In this document: positions 1 to 8,130 of the stretch, piece after piece | Layout of the letters: every line of letters begins with the position of its first letter | Position numbering within the stretch: position 1 is the first letter of the stretch | Assembly (NCBI GenBank): GCA_026399025.1 | Contig: JAPLRU010000052.1 | Location: forward strand, 1-57,541 | Length of the DNA: 57,541 nt | Direction of reading: 5' to 3' | Source of the DNA: Methylobacter sp. | GTDB taxonomy: Bacteria > Pseudomonadota > Gammaproteobacteria > Methylococcales > Methylomonadaceae | The notes under the pieces: generated by a model | What the model was told of the DNA's origin: nothing | The model's database searches: none | Seen by the model: the letters and a program-made list of their open reading frames with translations, nothing else | Position numbers and translations under genes: made by a program

Positions 1-2
1 TT

Positions 3-125
3 CGGTCGGAAGATTATGCCAAGGCCTATTGCCGCATTTCAAGCTATTTGCAAACTATGGCAAATAAGGGATATAACCCGCTCATTGCTGTGCAATTGGC
101 TTTGGCGGGTAAGTTTGATATTTAG
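3..125 (+). CDS. C-terminal fragment, possibly a transposase
   Basis: An open frame enters from the left edge and stops at 123-125, giving about 40 residues that end in ALAGKFDI. The fragment contains CRISSYLQTM and GYNPLIAVQLALAG, which remind me of the C-terminal tails of IS66-like transposases, but the match is from memory and the fragment is short. The surrounding DNA is AT-rich and gene-poor, which fits a mobile-element edge. The 5' end lies outside the window. It could equally be the tail of an unrelated protein. Confidence 0.35.
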   Translation, partial: RSEDYAKAYCRISSYLQTMANKGYNPLIAVQLALAGKFDI

Positions 126-149
126 GGGGCGAGTAGTTACGAAATATCT

Positions 150-308
150 ATGCCCAACAATTCTGATTTTACTACAAAGAAAATAAAACCAACCATTGCT
201 GACTATCTTACTGAATCACTTGAGAAAGTGCTGGAAAGATTAAATAACAACCCACTCAGAGACTTAAACGATGTAACGATTATCGATTTAGCGGAAACGA
301 TTAAGTAA
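150..308 (+). CDS. Small hypothetical protein, 52 aa
   Basis: An ATG at 150 opens a 52-codon frame ending at TAA 306-308. The product is hydrophilic with a central likely helix (DYLTESLEKVLERL) and an acidic end, and no signal peptide or membrane segment. It starts 24 bases after the putative transposase tail. I do not recognise a family. No convincing Shine-Dalgarno is visible, so it may not be expressed. Confidence 0.3.
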   Translation: MPNNSDFTTKKIKPTIADYLTESLEKVLERLNNNPLRDLNDVTIIDLAETIK

Positions 309-524
309 TCAGCAATTACTCTTCGTCGTTAATATCGACTCAAATTACCCGGCGTCCTGATTGCGGTAACTACACATAATTTAAATGCAGAATTGTTCAC
401 TAATGATATCAAGTTGCTGAATATAATAGAATTACCTATAAAATCTTTGCTATTAAAATCATAAAATCTGTAAGGTGAATGATGTGAAGGGTAATTCGCT
501 GCTAAGCACTCCGCCACAATTGTT

Positions 525-899
525 ATGAAAAGCTATCTATTGTTATTTACTGTCTTAGCCTGTTTAGGCTGCACGCCTGTCAACCAGCTGAACCGCTTTT
601 ATTTCGGTATGAATAAACCTATTGGTGGAGCTGTCAGTGACCTGGAGTTTAATCAATTTTTGCAGCAAGAAATCAGTTCGCGCTTTCCTAAAGGCTTAAC
701 GCTGTTTGAAGCAAAAGGGCAGTGGCAAAATGCGAAAGGCATGATTGATCAAGAAGAAAGCCGAGTGGTGGAAATCGTTTGCGACGATACGCCGGAAAAT
801 CGCGACAAGGTTGCAGCCATCGCGGCAAAATATAAAGTATTGTTCGCTCAACAAGCGGTGATGGTCATTAAAAGTCGGTCTGAAATAGTTTTTTATTAA
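525..899 (+). CDS. DUF3574 domain lipoprotein
   Basis: This encodes a 124-aa exported protein. The N-terminus is a short hydrophobic signal (MKSYLLLFTVLACLGC) with cysteines at 13 and 16 that can serve as the lipidation site; the VLAC context at Cys13 is the better lipobox. The mature part carries the DUF3574 pattern: FYFGMNKPIGGAVSDLEF, then RFPKGLTLFEAKGQW, then a conserved IDQEESRVVEI segment. The function of DUF3574 proteins is not known. The gene stands alone, about 200 bases from its neighbours on either side. Confidence 0.75.
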   Translation: MKSYLLLFTVLACLGCTPVNQLNRFYFGMNKPIGGAVSDLEFNQFLQQEISSRFPKGLTLFEAKGQWQNAKGMIDQEESRVVEIVCDDTPENRDKVAAIAAKYKVLFAQQAVMVIKSRSEIVFY

Positions 900-1090
900 T
901 AATCAATGATGTAATTCAATATTTTTGCATTTTTTCATTTCGAATTCCCCCTTTAGCTGACACCGAAAAGCTGTTGCCGGACCTTGGCTGAAAAAAATGT
1001 AAAAGCCGTAAGGCGATGATATGAACTGCTCCTACAGCTTGGATGGCTCAGAGGCCAGCCTAAATAATTAAAAGTTTAGAGAACTACCTT

Positions 1091-1678
1091 ATGGATATAA
1101 ACCTCATTATTTTTTTCTTGTACTTAGTTGCCGTTATTTATTTAGTAGGCTTTACTCTGGTTAATAGCTTAACGGAGGTAAGAATTAGAGAGGTCTACAT
1201 GTATTCAGGAACACTCGCGCTGATAGGATGTATTAGCGAGGTGGCTGTTAACAGCTTCTGTAGAGTGGTTTTCGATGCGCCTCTTTGGATATACCTAGTG
1301 ACGCCTATACACCAAGGGGATACTTCTATTTTTGCATTTTTTCAATGGTCACTCTATGGCTATCATCTTTATTTCGTTCATAAAAAGATTCAATCTCTTA
1401 AGGTTAAGCACAAAGCATCTATTTTTGTTTTAGTGCTTTCTATAGAGGCGTTATTGCTTGAGATATTCGTAAATATTTCAAGCAATTTTTTTCTGAATAC
1501 ATTCATATTTTATTACATGCCTGAAGATATGGGGCATTTGACCTCGGTTTTTGTATTGCCTGTTTATGTTTTGGGGGGGGCTATTCTGAATGAAACTTTT
1601 AAAAGGTTTCTCAGAGACCCCGTATTTTTCGGTACGTTGAGTTTTGCTATTGCTTTTATTTTTGTATTTTTAGAGTAG
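1091..1678 (+). CDS. Uncharacterised multi-pass membrane protein
   Basis: A 195-aa, strongly hydrophobic protein with five or six likely transmembrane segments, roughly at residues 4-24, 40-57, 80-95, 105-128, 145-165 and 178-194. It has few charged residues and no motif I recognise. The coding DNA is clearly richer in A and T than the housekeeping genes further right, and it sits next to a possible transposase remnant, so horizontal origin is plausible. The start ATG at 1091 is the only good one. No operon partner is visible. Confidence 0.55.
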   Translation: MDINLIIFFLYLVAVIYLVGFTLVNSLTEVRIREVYMYSGTLALIGCISEVAVNSFCRVVFDAPLWIYLVTPIHQGDTSIFAFFQWSLYGYHLYFVHKKIQSLKVKHKASIFVLVLSIEALLLEIFVNISSNFFLNTFIFYYMPEDMGHLTSVFVLPVYVLGGAILNETFKRFLRDPVFFGTLSFAIAFIFVFLE

Positions 1679-2034
1679 AACCTTGCCCCTAACGTTTTTT
1701 CAGTGTTGAAGCTAAGAGTTTACATTTAAACAAGGCCAAACGTTTGTTCGAGGGGGCAAGCATATCTCGAAATGGCTGGTTGAGAGCATTTTTAAAGCCA
1801 GTACCGTTCGACGATGGTCTATTTGTCGATGTGGCTCATCAATGTTTTGCGGCGGTTTTTCTCGCGCTTTTTTTGTAGGAGAAGCCTCATGGATCGCGAC
1901 CAACGTCTTTTTGACTCTATTTTACTTTGCTCTCGATAAGATTTTCTATCCCAAGCCATTGTCTAAAATTAGGGGATTATTGTATCCATATGGTTAAGTT
2001 TTTATGATGCCCTGAATTCGTTTTGATTACTCAA
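1679..2034. other. Intergenic stretch, no gene seen
   Basis: No coding frame that I would defend is present on either strand between the membrane protein and the exopolysaccharide promoter. The stretch contains a GTAGGAGAAGCC string at about 1876-1887, which also occurs in the hairpin near 37580. The minus-strand frame at 1712-1903 has no family resemblance. Confidence 0.5.
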
Positions 2035-2063
2035 ATGACTTGCAATTTTTAGTACGCTATAAT
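2035..2063 (+). promoter_or_regulatory. Sigma70-like promoter of the exopolysaccharide operon
   Basis: A perfect TATAAT at 2058-2063 is preceded, with the ideal 17-base spacer, by ATGACT at 2035-2040, which matches four of six positions of TTGACA. It lies about 110 bases upstream of the first gene of the exopolysaccharide export operon, leaving a long untranslated leader of roughly 100 bases. The call rests on sequence match only. Confidence 0.6.
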
Positions 2064-2174
2064 TAGAGCTTTTACTAGACAACGAAAGGTAAACGGTTAT
2101 ATTTATGTACCGCTGCATTTGGTTCTTTTTAAGCAAAAACAAACAATTAAATAATTAAAGTGAGCGGTAAGGTA

Positions 2175-2948
2175 ATGAATAGTTTAGTTAATAAAATAGT
2201 TCTGCTGGTTGTGTCGCTAGGTATGTCGTTCGCAACGCATGCCGAGTTTAGTCCGGCTCAAGTGCAGCAGATAGTAACAACTGCGGCGAAAATACAACTC
2301 TCGAACCAGACCGGCAATTCTTTAGAAGCTAAAGCTGTTGAGGATATTGCAGAGAAAGCGTTGTTGGAGGCGGTAGCCGACCCCGATAAAGCTGCTGAAA
2401 TCACAAAGATGTTTGTTGCAGCAAACCCGGATGCGGCAGCGGCTATTGCTTATGCGGTTGCAAAAGTGTTTCCTAACCGGGCAACGGTTATTGTGGCGGC
2501 AGCCATTGCTGCTGCGCCCCCATCTGCCTCCGCCATTATTACAACGGCTGTTGTCACGGCAGTGCCGGCTGAAATGGCAAACGTTACGGCGGCGGCTGTT
2601 ACAACGGCTCCCCAATTGGCGTCAGCTATTGTAACGGCAGTTGTTGGTTTGGTAGTTGTCGCACCGAGCCATACTTTTACGGAGTCGGAGTCAACGGCAA
2701 GTAACTCCTCAGTTAAACAAAATTCTATAACCACTGCTTTAGCGACTACACTTAAGGGCTGCTCTAACGATGAATGTAAAATTGCCGCTACTGTTGCAGC
2801 AGTGAACCAAGGTGGCGCCAGCCCGGATTTAGTGGGCTCGCTGGCTGGTGAAATCATCAGAACAGTCATAGCGACTGATCCGGATCCGGGTCTACAAAAG
2901 AAAGTTACCGAAATAGTCGAGAATAAAAAACCGGCTAGCCCCAATTAA
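2175..2948 (+). CDS. Secreted Ala/Val-rich repeat protein
   Basis: I take ATG 2175 as the start rather than GTG 2160, because it leads directly into a signal peptide (MNSLVNKIVLLVVSLGMSF, cleavage near THA-EF); the product is 257 aa. Residues about 75-165 consist of about six tandem units of 15-16 residues. Each starts with a proline (DPDKAAEI, NPDAAAAI, PNRATVIV, PPSASAII, PAEMANVT, PQLASAIV) and continues as an Ala/Val-rich helix, suggesting a short helical solenoid. A second part contains two cysteines (GCSNDEC). It is the first gene of the export operon, just upstream of the outer-membrane barrel, so a role in exopolysaccharide export or in the matrix is inferred. I know no named family with certainty. 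Confidence 0.6.
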   Translation: MNSLVNKIVLLVVSLGMSFATHAEFSPAQVQQIVTTAAKIQLSNQTGNSLEAKAVEDIAEKALLEAVADPDKAAEITKMFVAANPDAAAAIAYAVAKVFPNRATVIVAAAIAAAPPSASAIITTAVVTAVPAEMANVTAAAVTTAPQLASAIVTAVVGLVVVAPSHTFTESESTASNSSVKQNSITTALATTLKGCSNDECKIAATVAAVNQGGASPDLVGSLAGEIIRTVIATDPDPGLQKKVTEIVENKKPASPN

Positions 2949-3005
2949 TTCAGTTTTCGATTGTAGCAAAATATCCTTTATTCAAGTTTCATAATCAAAT
3001 CTTCT

Positions 3006-4295
3006 ATGTGTATGAAAAATAATATTTTATCCATTTTTTTGTTGAGTGTTGCAAGTTGTGGCACTGTATTGGCTTATGACAGTAAAGACGACGCCAAAGT
3101 GGAAAAAGAACGCCAAAGTTCCGAATATACGCATCCCGGCATACACGCCGGATCTTTTGTTGTTTCACCCAAGATGGATGTCGGTAACCAGTATGATTCT
3201 AATATTTATAAACAAGATAAAAAAGTATATACCCCGGTAGATAGCTATGTTGCGCATTTTAAGCCCGGTTTAAATGTACGCTCGGATTGGCGTCGACATG
3301 CGCTTAATTTGATGTTCGATAGCGATCTAACGCAGTATGCCAGTCAAGGTGATTTAAATAATTATGAAGACATGTTTACTCGTCTGGACGGAAGATTGGA
3401 CGTCGTTCGCGATAGCCATCTGGATTTAGGGTTTTCCTATAGCAGCATACATGAAGACCGAGGCTCTCCCGACCAGATTGCCGGTAAAGGTCCGACTTTC
3501 TACGATACTAAAAGCATGGATGCTTTTTATACTCATAAGCTTAACCGGATGTCGGTTAAGGCCGGCTTGGAATCCACTCGCTATGACTATCAAGATGTAT
3601 TCACTTCGCTAAATTCAGTGTTGGCTATGAGCACTCGTAACCGTTGGGAGTATATGCCTTCGGTTCGTTTAGGTTATGAAATCCAGCCGGAATATGAAGC
3701 CTATCTAAGAGTAGTGTATAAAGAGGCCGATTATGATAATTTTGTTCAGTCGAGTGGCGCCGGCGTGGGCTATAACCGTAACTCGTCCGGCTACAATGTG
3801 TTAGGAGGGTTAGCGTTTGAAATGACCGAATTGGTGACCGGCGATATGTCTGTCGGTTACTTGCAGCGCGATTACGTCGATGCACGCTTACCTAGCATTT
3901 CCGGGGTTAACGGTTTCGTCAAATTAAAATGGAGACCGACGCAACTTACCACTGTTACCGGTAAATTGAGTCATGATATTGGTGAAACGACGCAGGCGGG
4001 TGTTGCAGGCGTTTTAGCAACCGGTGTCAGTATGGGGGTTGATCACGAATTAATGCGTAATATTCTTCTTAGTGCGGGTGGTACTTTTGGCAATAATGAT
4101 TATCAAGGTTTTGTCGCCCCTAACTTGGTAAATCGTAATGACAAGGTGTATGGGGGTAATGTGAGTGCTAAATACATGTTGAACAGGAATTTATCGGCGG
4201 CTCTGTTATATACTTATCAAAGTCGGGATGTTAACTATCTGTTTAGTGACTATGAAGTGCATCAGGTAATGCTTAATTTAAGAGGTGAGTTTTAA
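3006..4295 (+). CDS. Outer-membrane beta-barrel protein of EPS operon (BBP2/EpsL-like)
   Basis: A 429-aa protein with a signal peptide ending near Ala23 (TVLAYDSK follows); ATG 3012 is an alternative start two codons in. The rest shows alternating hydrophobic and polar strands rich in Tyr, Asn and Gly, with many RYDYQ- and LSYTYQ-like strands, and ends in a strand closing with Phe (LNLRGEF), as outer-membrane barrels do. Early residues NQYDSNIYKQDK match the start of the putative beta-barrel porin 2 family (EpsL-like) common in exopolysaccharide operons of methylotrophs and beta/gammaproteobacteria. It probably helps polysaccharide cross or attach to the outer membrane. It is followed after 83 bases by the Wza-type gene. 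Confidence 0.75.
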   Translation: MCMKNNILSIFLLSVASCGTVLAYDSKDDAKVEKERQSSEYTHPGIHAGSFVVSPKMDVGNQYDSNIYKQDKKVYTPVDSYVAHFKPGLNVRSDWRRHALNLMFDSDLTQYASQGDLNNYEDMFTRLDGRLDVVRDSHLDLGFSYSSIHEDRGSPDQIAGKGPTFYDTKSMDAFYTHKLNRMSVKAGLESTRYDYQDVFTSLNSVLAMSTRNRWEYMPSVRLGYEIQPEYEAYLRVVYKEADYDNFVQSSGAGVGYNRNSSGYNVLGGLAFEMTELVTGDMSVGYLQRDYVDARLPSISGVNGFVKLKWRPTQLTTVTGKLSHDIGETTQAGVAGVLATGVSMGVDHELMRNILLSAGGTFGNNDYQGFVAPNLVNRNDKVYGGNVSAKYMLNRNLSAALLYTYQSRDVNYLFSDYEVHQVMLNLRGEF

Positions 4296-4378
4296 GTTTG
4301 ACGCGGTTAAGTTTGAGTGTACGCGCTAGGGTGAGGCGTATTACTGATTTGAAAATAATGTATTTTTTGTGAGAAAAG

Positions 4379-4960
4379 ATGAGCCAGTATCGTATTAGAT
4401 TTTTTCCACGACTATTGTTGTGTAGTGTGTTTTTTTGCACAAACTTATGTGCTGAAGAAAATAATAAGCAACAACAAAATTTGAGTTTAACTTCCATAAA
4501 TACCGAGTATCGGTTAGGTTCCGGTGACTTATTGAAAATTACCGTGTTCAACCAGGAAGACCTATCGGGCGAGTACACAATTAATGGCGCCGGTCAGGTT
4601 TCCTTGCCGTTAATTGGCGATGTCAATACTAAAGATTTAACGGTAAAGCAAGTAGAGCAGGGCATTGCCGATAAATTAAAGCCGGATTATTTGCTTAATC
4701 CTCGTGTTAGTGTGCAAGTGTTAAACTACCGGCCTTTTTATATTTTAGGCGAAGTCAAGGAGCCTAAGTCTTATCCTTATGTCGACGGTATGACCTATCT
4801 AAATGCTGTAGCCATAGCCGGCGGTTATACTTATCGAGCTAAAGAAGACCATGTGGTTGTTATTCGTATGAACGATCCGCAAAAGCAGGAGATTATCCTC
4901 AAAATGGATGATAAAGTTTTGCCGGGTGATGTAATTCACGTTAAAGAGCGCTTTTTTTAG
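4379..4960 (+). CDS. Wza-type polysaccharide export protein (Poly_export/SLBB)
   Basis: A 193-aa periplasmic or outer-membrane protein with a signal peptide (start MSQYRIRFFPRLLL, cleavage near LCAEE). The polysaccharide-export domain begins at YRLGSGDLLKITVFNQEDLSG and includes GAGQVSLPLIGDV and the SLBB-type segment PFYILGEVKEPKSYPY. It ends at VLPGDVIHVKERFF, so it has only one SLBB-like domain and lacks the C-terminal amphipathic helix of E. coli Wza. This matches the short EpsE-type exporters. No lipobox cysteine is obvious, although two cysteines lie in the signal region. It should form the outer-membrane channel of the export machine with the downstream Wzc-type kinase. Confidence 0.85.
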   Translation: MSQYRIRFFPRLLLCSVFFCTNLCAEENNKQQQNLSLTSINTEYRLGSGDLLKITVFNQEDLSGEYTINGAGQVSLPLIGDVNTKDLTVKQVEQGIADKLKPDYLLNPRVSVQVLNYRPFYILGEVKEPKSYPYVDGMTYLNAVAIAGGYTYRAKEDHVVVIRMNDPQKQEIILKMDDKVLPGDVIHVKERFF

Positions 4961-5088
4961 CTGTTGCTTATGCTTAGTACGTGTATCAGTTACACGGCTT
5001 TCGACTAAAAACTTAACGGGATAAGATTCTTGATAAAACAATAGCTTGTTATATTTAATCTTCTAAGTAATCCGTGGCGTTTCATTTG

Positions 5089-5113
5089 GCGGCAGCCTTC
5101 CGACTGCCGCTTT
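5089..5113 (+). terminator. GC-rich hairpin between export protein and Wzc-type gene
   Basis: GCGGCAG (5089-5095) pairs with CTGCCGC (5104-5110) over an 8-base loop, followed by TTT. It sits in the 202-base gap between the Wza-type and Wzc-type genes. It could attenuate transcription, but the T-run is short. Another small hairpin, CGTGTA/TACACG, lies near 4980-4996. Confidence 0.4.
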
Positions 5114-5162
5114 CAGGTTTTAGAATACCCTTCATTCCCTTTAAAATACTATCGAGAAAATA

Positions 5163-7412
5163 GTGCAAGATTCAAAAGACCAATCCCTCATATCCGGCGA
5201 ATTTCTACAAAATGACAAAACAGAAATTTCACTTATTAACTTTTTTCATACGCTGTGGCTGAGAAAGCGCGTATTCTTGAGCGTGATATTTTCTCTCACT
5301 ATTTTCGCGATATTGATTATTTATCAGTTAGTGCCTCGTTATACTGCGACAGCGCAGTTGTTGATCGGTATCAATGCGACCAAAGTCGTTGATATTGAAG
5401 AGGTTATGACCGGCAACTTTAAAGGCGATGCGGCGGTTATTGGTGAAATGGAAGTGATTAAGTCGCGCGAGTTGGCGCACAAAATAATTGATCAATTACA
5501 TTTAGAGCAATACCCTGAATTTAACCCAAAACCTCAAAAACCAGGCCTTTTAGCGCAGTTTAGCTTTAAAAACTTGTTGCCTGAATCTTGGAAAGAAGCT
5601 ATGGGAATGATAAAAATCGATAGCCGTACTGCCGAAGAAAAGGAAGAAGCGCGCTTAACAAGATTGACTAATATTTTTCTCAGTAAACTGAAAGTTTCAC
5701 AAGTCAAGCGCTCTCAAGTCATTAATGTGGCGTTTGAATCCCAGGATCCTAAATTAGCGGCAAAGATCGCTAATGAGGTTGCGGATAAATATATTGTCGG
5801 TCAATTACAAGCCAAGTTTGACGCCACTAAAAAAGCGACCGACTGGTTAAACGATCAGCTTGTCGAGTTAAAGCAAAAGGTAGAATCTTCGGAACGTGCC
5901 GTGGAGCAATACCGTAAAACCCACGAATTGCTGGAAGTAAGTAAGGAGGTGGGACTCTCGCAACAACAAATGTCGGAAGTGAACAGTCAATTGATTATTG
6001 CCCGCGCCCAACGAGCGGAAGCTGAGGCTAAATATCAGCAAGTAGAAGCGATTGCCAAAAGCGGGCGTGACATCGATAGCGTTGCCGAAGTTTTAAATTC
6101 ATCCTTAATATCGAGTTTACGCCAACAAGAATCGGAAGTGCAGCGTAAATATTCGGAAATGTTAGTGGAATTCGGCCAACGGCATCCTCGTATGATTCAA
6201 ATGCAGGCTGAACTGGAAGACATACAGGCAAAAGTGCGCTCCGAAGTTAAAAAAGTCGCCGCCAGCTTACGTAACAGTATGGACGTTGCACGAGCGCGTG
6301 AAGGCTCATTGTCCAGCAGTCTAAGACAGATGGAGTCCAAAACCAGCGGCAGCAATCAGGCTGAAGTGCAATTACATGCTTTAGAACGGGAAGCGACCGC
6401 CAATAAAGCCTTATTCGAGACTTTTTTAGGCCGGTTTAAAGAGACGGCTTCGACGCAGGGTATCGCACAAGCGGATGCACGGGTGATTTCATTTGCGGAG
6501 ATTCCTCTGGGGGCCTCGTATCCGAAGAGAAACTTGTTGCTGATGAGCAGCGTGGTTGGCGCATTATTATTTGGAGTTTTTCTGGTATTCATACTTGAAA
6601 TGCTCAATCCTGGGGTGCGTTCACCGGAGCAAATTCAGGATTTATTTAATATGTCCACGTTGGGGATCGTGCCTAAGATAGTGGATGCCAATGCGCTGCC
6701 GCATGAATATTTGTTGACTAAACCGCAATCGTCTTTAGCGGAAGCGGTAAACACCTTACGTATTTCACTCAGCTTACTTAACCCGGATGCTGAAGTGAAG
6801 TCATTGTTAGTGACATCCTCGGTCCCCGGCGAGGGTAAAAGTACCTTGGCTGTTTTAATAGCAAGGCACTCGGCTTGTGCCGGGCAGCGAGTGGTTTTGG
6901 TCGATACCGATTTGCGTCGTCCGACCATTGAAAAAATGTTTAAATTCAAAGACCGAAAACTGGGCTTAACGGATTTATTAATGCAGCACGATTTGTCAAT
7001 AAATGATGTTTTAGTTGATGATCCGGAAACCGGTATGAAAATTCTAACCGGAGGCAAATCGGCATTTATTAATCCTGTCGATTTATTTGCTTCTCAACGA
7101 ATGAAATCGATCGTCAACGATTTACGAGAACGGTTTGATTTGGTTATTTTGGATTCGGCTCCCATCATGGCGGTACCGGATACCCGAATATTAGCCGGAT
7201 TAGTGGATAAAACCATTTTTGTCTTAAATTGGGATTCAACACCGAAAAAAGTGGTGCATGGCGCGTTGCATTTATTAAATAAAGACGGTCATTCCAATAT
7301 TGCCGGAGTTGTCTTGCAGAAAGTTAATTTGCAGCAATATGGCCGTTACGGCTATGGCGATTCCGGATATTATTACCATTACGGCCGTTATAATCAGTAT
7401 TACAACAGTTAA
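5163..7412 (+). CDS. Polysaccharide co-polymerase / tyrosine autokinase (Wzc-type)
   Basis: A 749-aa inner-membrane bacterial tyrosine kinase that controls length and export of exopolysaccharide. It starts at a GTG. The N-terminal Wzz domain has a membrane segment at about 37-57 and a second at about 460-480, flanking a long periplasmic coiled-coil region with the GNVR-like EVQLHALEREATANK. The cytoplasmic kinase carries Walker A at 553-561 (SVPGEGKST), Walker A' at 577-583 (VVLVDTD) and Walker B near LVILDSAP. The C-terminus is a tyrosine cluster (about 10 tyrosines in the last 25 residues), the autophosphorylation tail typical of Wzc/EpsB. It is followed almost directly by the VpsP-like gene, with no low-molecular-weight tyrosine phosphatase nearby. 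Confidence 0.92.
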   Translation: MQDSKDQSLISGEFLQNDKTEISLINFFHTLWLRKRVFLSVIFSLTIFAILIIYQLVPRYTATAQLLIGINATKVVDIEEVMTGNFKGDAAVIGEMEVIKSRELAHKIIDQLHLEQYPEFNPKPQKPGLLAQFSFKNLLPESWKEAMGMIKIDSRTAEEKEEARLTRLTNIFLSKLKVSQVKRSQVINVAFESQDPKLAAKIANEVADKYIVGQLQAKFDATKKATDWLNDQLVELKQKVESSERAVEQYRKTHELLEVSKEVGLSQQQMSEVNSQLIIARAQRAEAEAKYQQVEAIAKSGRDIDSVAEVLNSSLISSLRQQESEVQRKYSEMLVEFGQRHPRMIQMQAELEDIQAKVRSEVKKVAASLRNSMDVARAREGSLSSSLRQMESKTSGSNQAEVQLHALEREATANKALFETFLGRFKETASTQGIAQADARVISFAEIPLGASYPKRNLLLMSSVVGALLFGVFLVFILEMLNPGVRSPEQIQDLFNMSTLGIVPKIVDANALPHEYLLTKPQSSLAEAVNTLRISLSLLNPDAEVKSLLVTSSVPGEGKSTLAVLIARHSACAGQRVVLVDTDLRRPTIEKMFKFKDRKLGLTDLLMQHDLSINDVLVDDPETGMKILTGGKSAFINPVDLFASQRMKSIVNDLRERFDLVILDSAPIMAVPDTRILAGLVDKTIFVLNWDSTPKKVVHGALHLLNKDGHSNIAGVVLQKVNLQQYGRYGYGDSGYYYHYGRYNQYYNS

Positions 7413-7434
7413 AATAGCTGTGCTAAAAACCAAA

Positions 7435-8130
7435 ATGTGGGGTCGTGAGCGGATTATTGCCGGTTTTGGCGTGTTTGTTTGTTGCGGATTGTTAATGTTG
7501 GCGGTTCCCCGGTTTATCGCCAGTTTATACGCCCTTTATCCGGAAGCCGCGTTTAAACAAGTCGAGAAAGAACTTCCTCCGAAAGTTTATGAAAAAAGCA
7601 TTGCCGATTTAACAGAAGCTCTGGCTTGGTATAAAAATCCTGAATACTGGCAGGCACAGGCGTTTTTTTATTTAGCCCTGTTCAATGCATCGCCGTCGCA
7701 ACCGTATGAAAAACGCCGGGAGCTACTGAGAAAAGCGCAGAATTCGACGATTCAGGGCTTAACATTATCACCTATCGATCCTTATGCGTGGTTCCGCTTG
7801 GCAGTGGTTGACAACATGCTTAAGCTGCCTACAGAGCAAATCGTTAATGCGTTACGTTTGTCGTTTTACGCCGGACGCGTCGAACCTGACTTATTAATGC
7901 CACGTCTTTCATTCAGTTATGATTACTATAATGAGTTTAATGAAGAAATGCGGAAGCTATGGCAAAAGCAAATCCCCGTTGTTTGGGCTTTTCAAGCGGT
8001 ACCGCTAGTTGAATTCGTCGCTCTGCACTTAGAAGTCAAACCTCTTGTTGAAGAGGCATTTGCTTATTCTCCCGATGACTGGAAAAAATTCTCCCACGAT
8101 CTTGAAATCCATCTTCAAAAAAATTCTTAA
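7435..8130 (+). CDS. Membrane-anchored EPS operon protein (VpsP-like, tentative)
   Basis: The open frame extends upstream into the kinase gene, but the natural start is ATG 7435 (MWGRERIIAG), or GTG 7420, just after the kinase stop. This gives 231 aa. Residues about 8-30 form one membrane segment; the rest is helical and looks periplasmic, with segments such as ALAWYKNPEYWQAQAFFYLA and LSPIDPYAWFRLA that resemble TPR-like pairs. Position after a Wzc-type gene and overall layout fit the VpsP family of polysaccharide biosynthesis proteins, whose exact role is unknown. The 3' end overlaps the downstream phosphatase. Confidence 0.55.
   Translation: MWGRERIIAGFGVFVCCGLLMLAVPRFIASLYALYPEAAFKQVEKELPPKVYEKSIADLTEALAWYKNPEYWQAQAFFYLALFNASPSQPYEKRRELLRKAQNSTIQGLTLSPIDPYAWFRLAVVDNMLKLPTEQIVNALRLSFYAGRVEPDLLMPRLSFSYDYYNEFNEEMRKLWQKQIPVVWAFQAVPLVEFVALHLEVKPLVEEAFAYSPDDWKKFSHDLEIHLQKNS

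Noticed and set aside
2450-2944. 164-aa minus-strand ORF
   Set aside because: Shadow of the Ala/Val-rich repeat gene; the repeat codons (GCN, ACN, GTN) produce open frames on the other strand.
7300-7434. Upstream extension of the VpsP-like gene
   Set aside because: The extension overlaps the tyrosine-rich tail of the kinase in another frame and encodes a non-conserved ITIT-rich stretch; ATG 7435 is the credible start.
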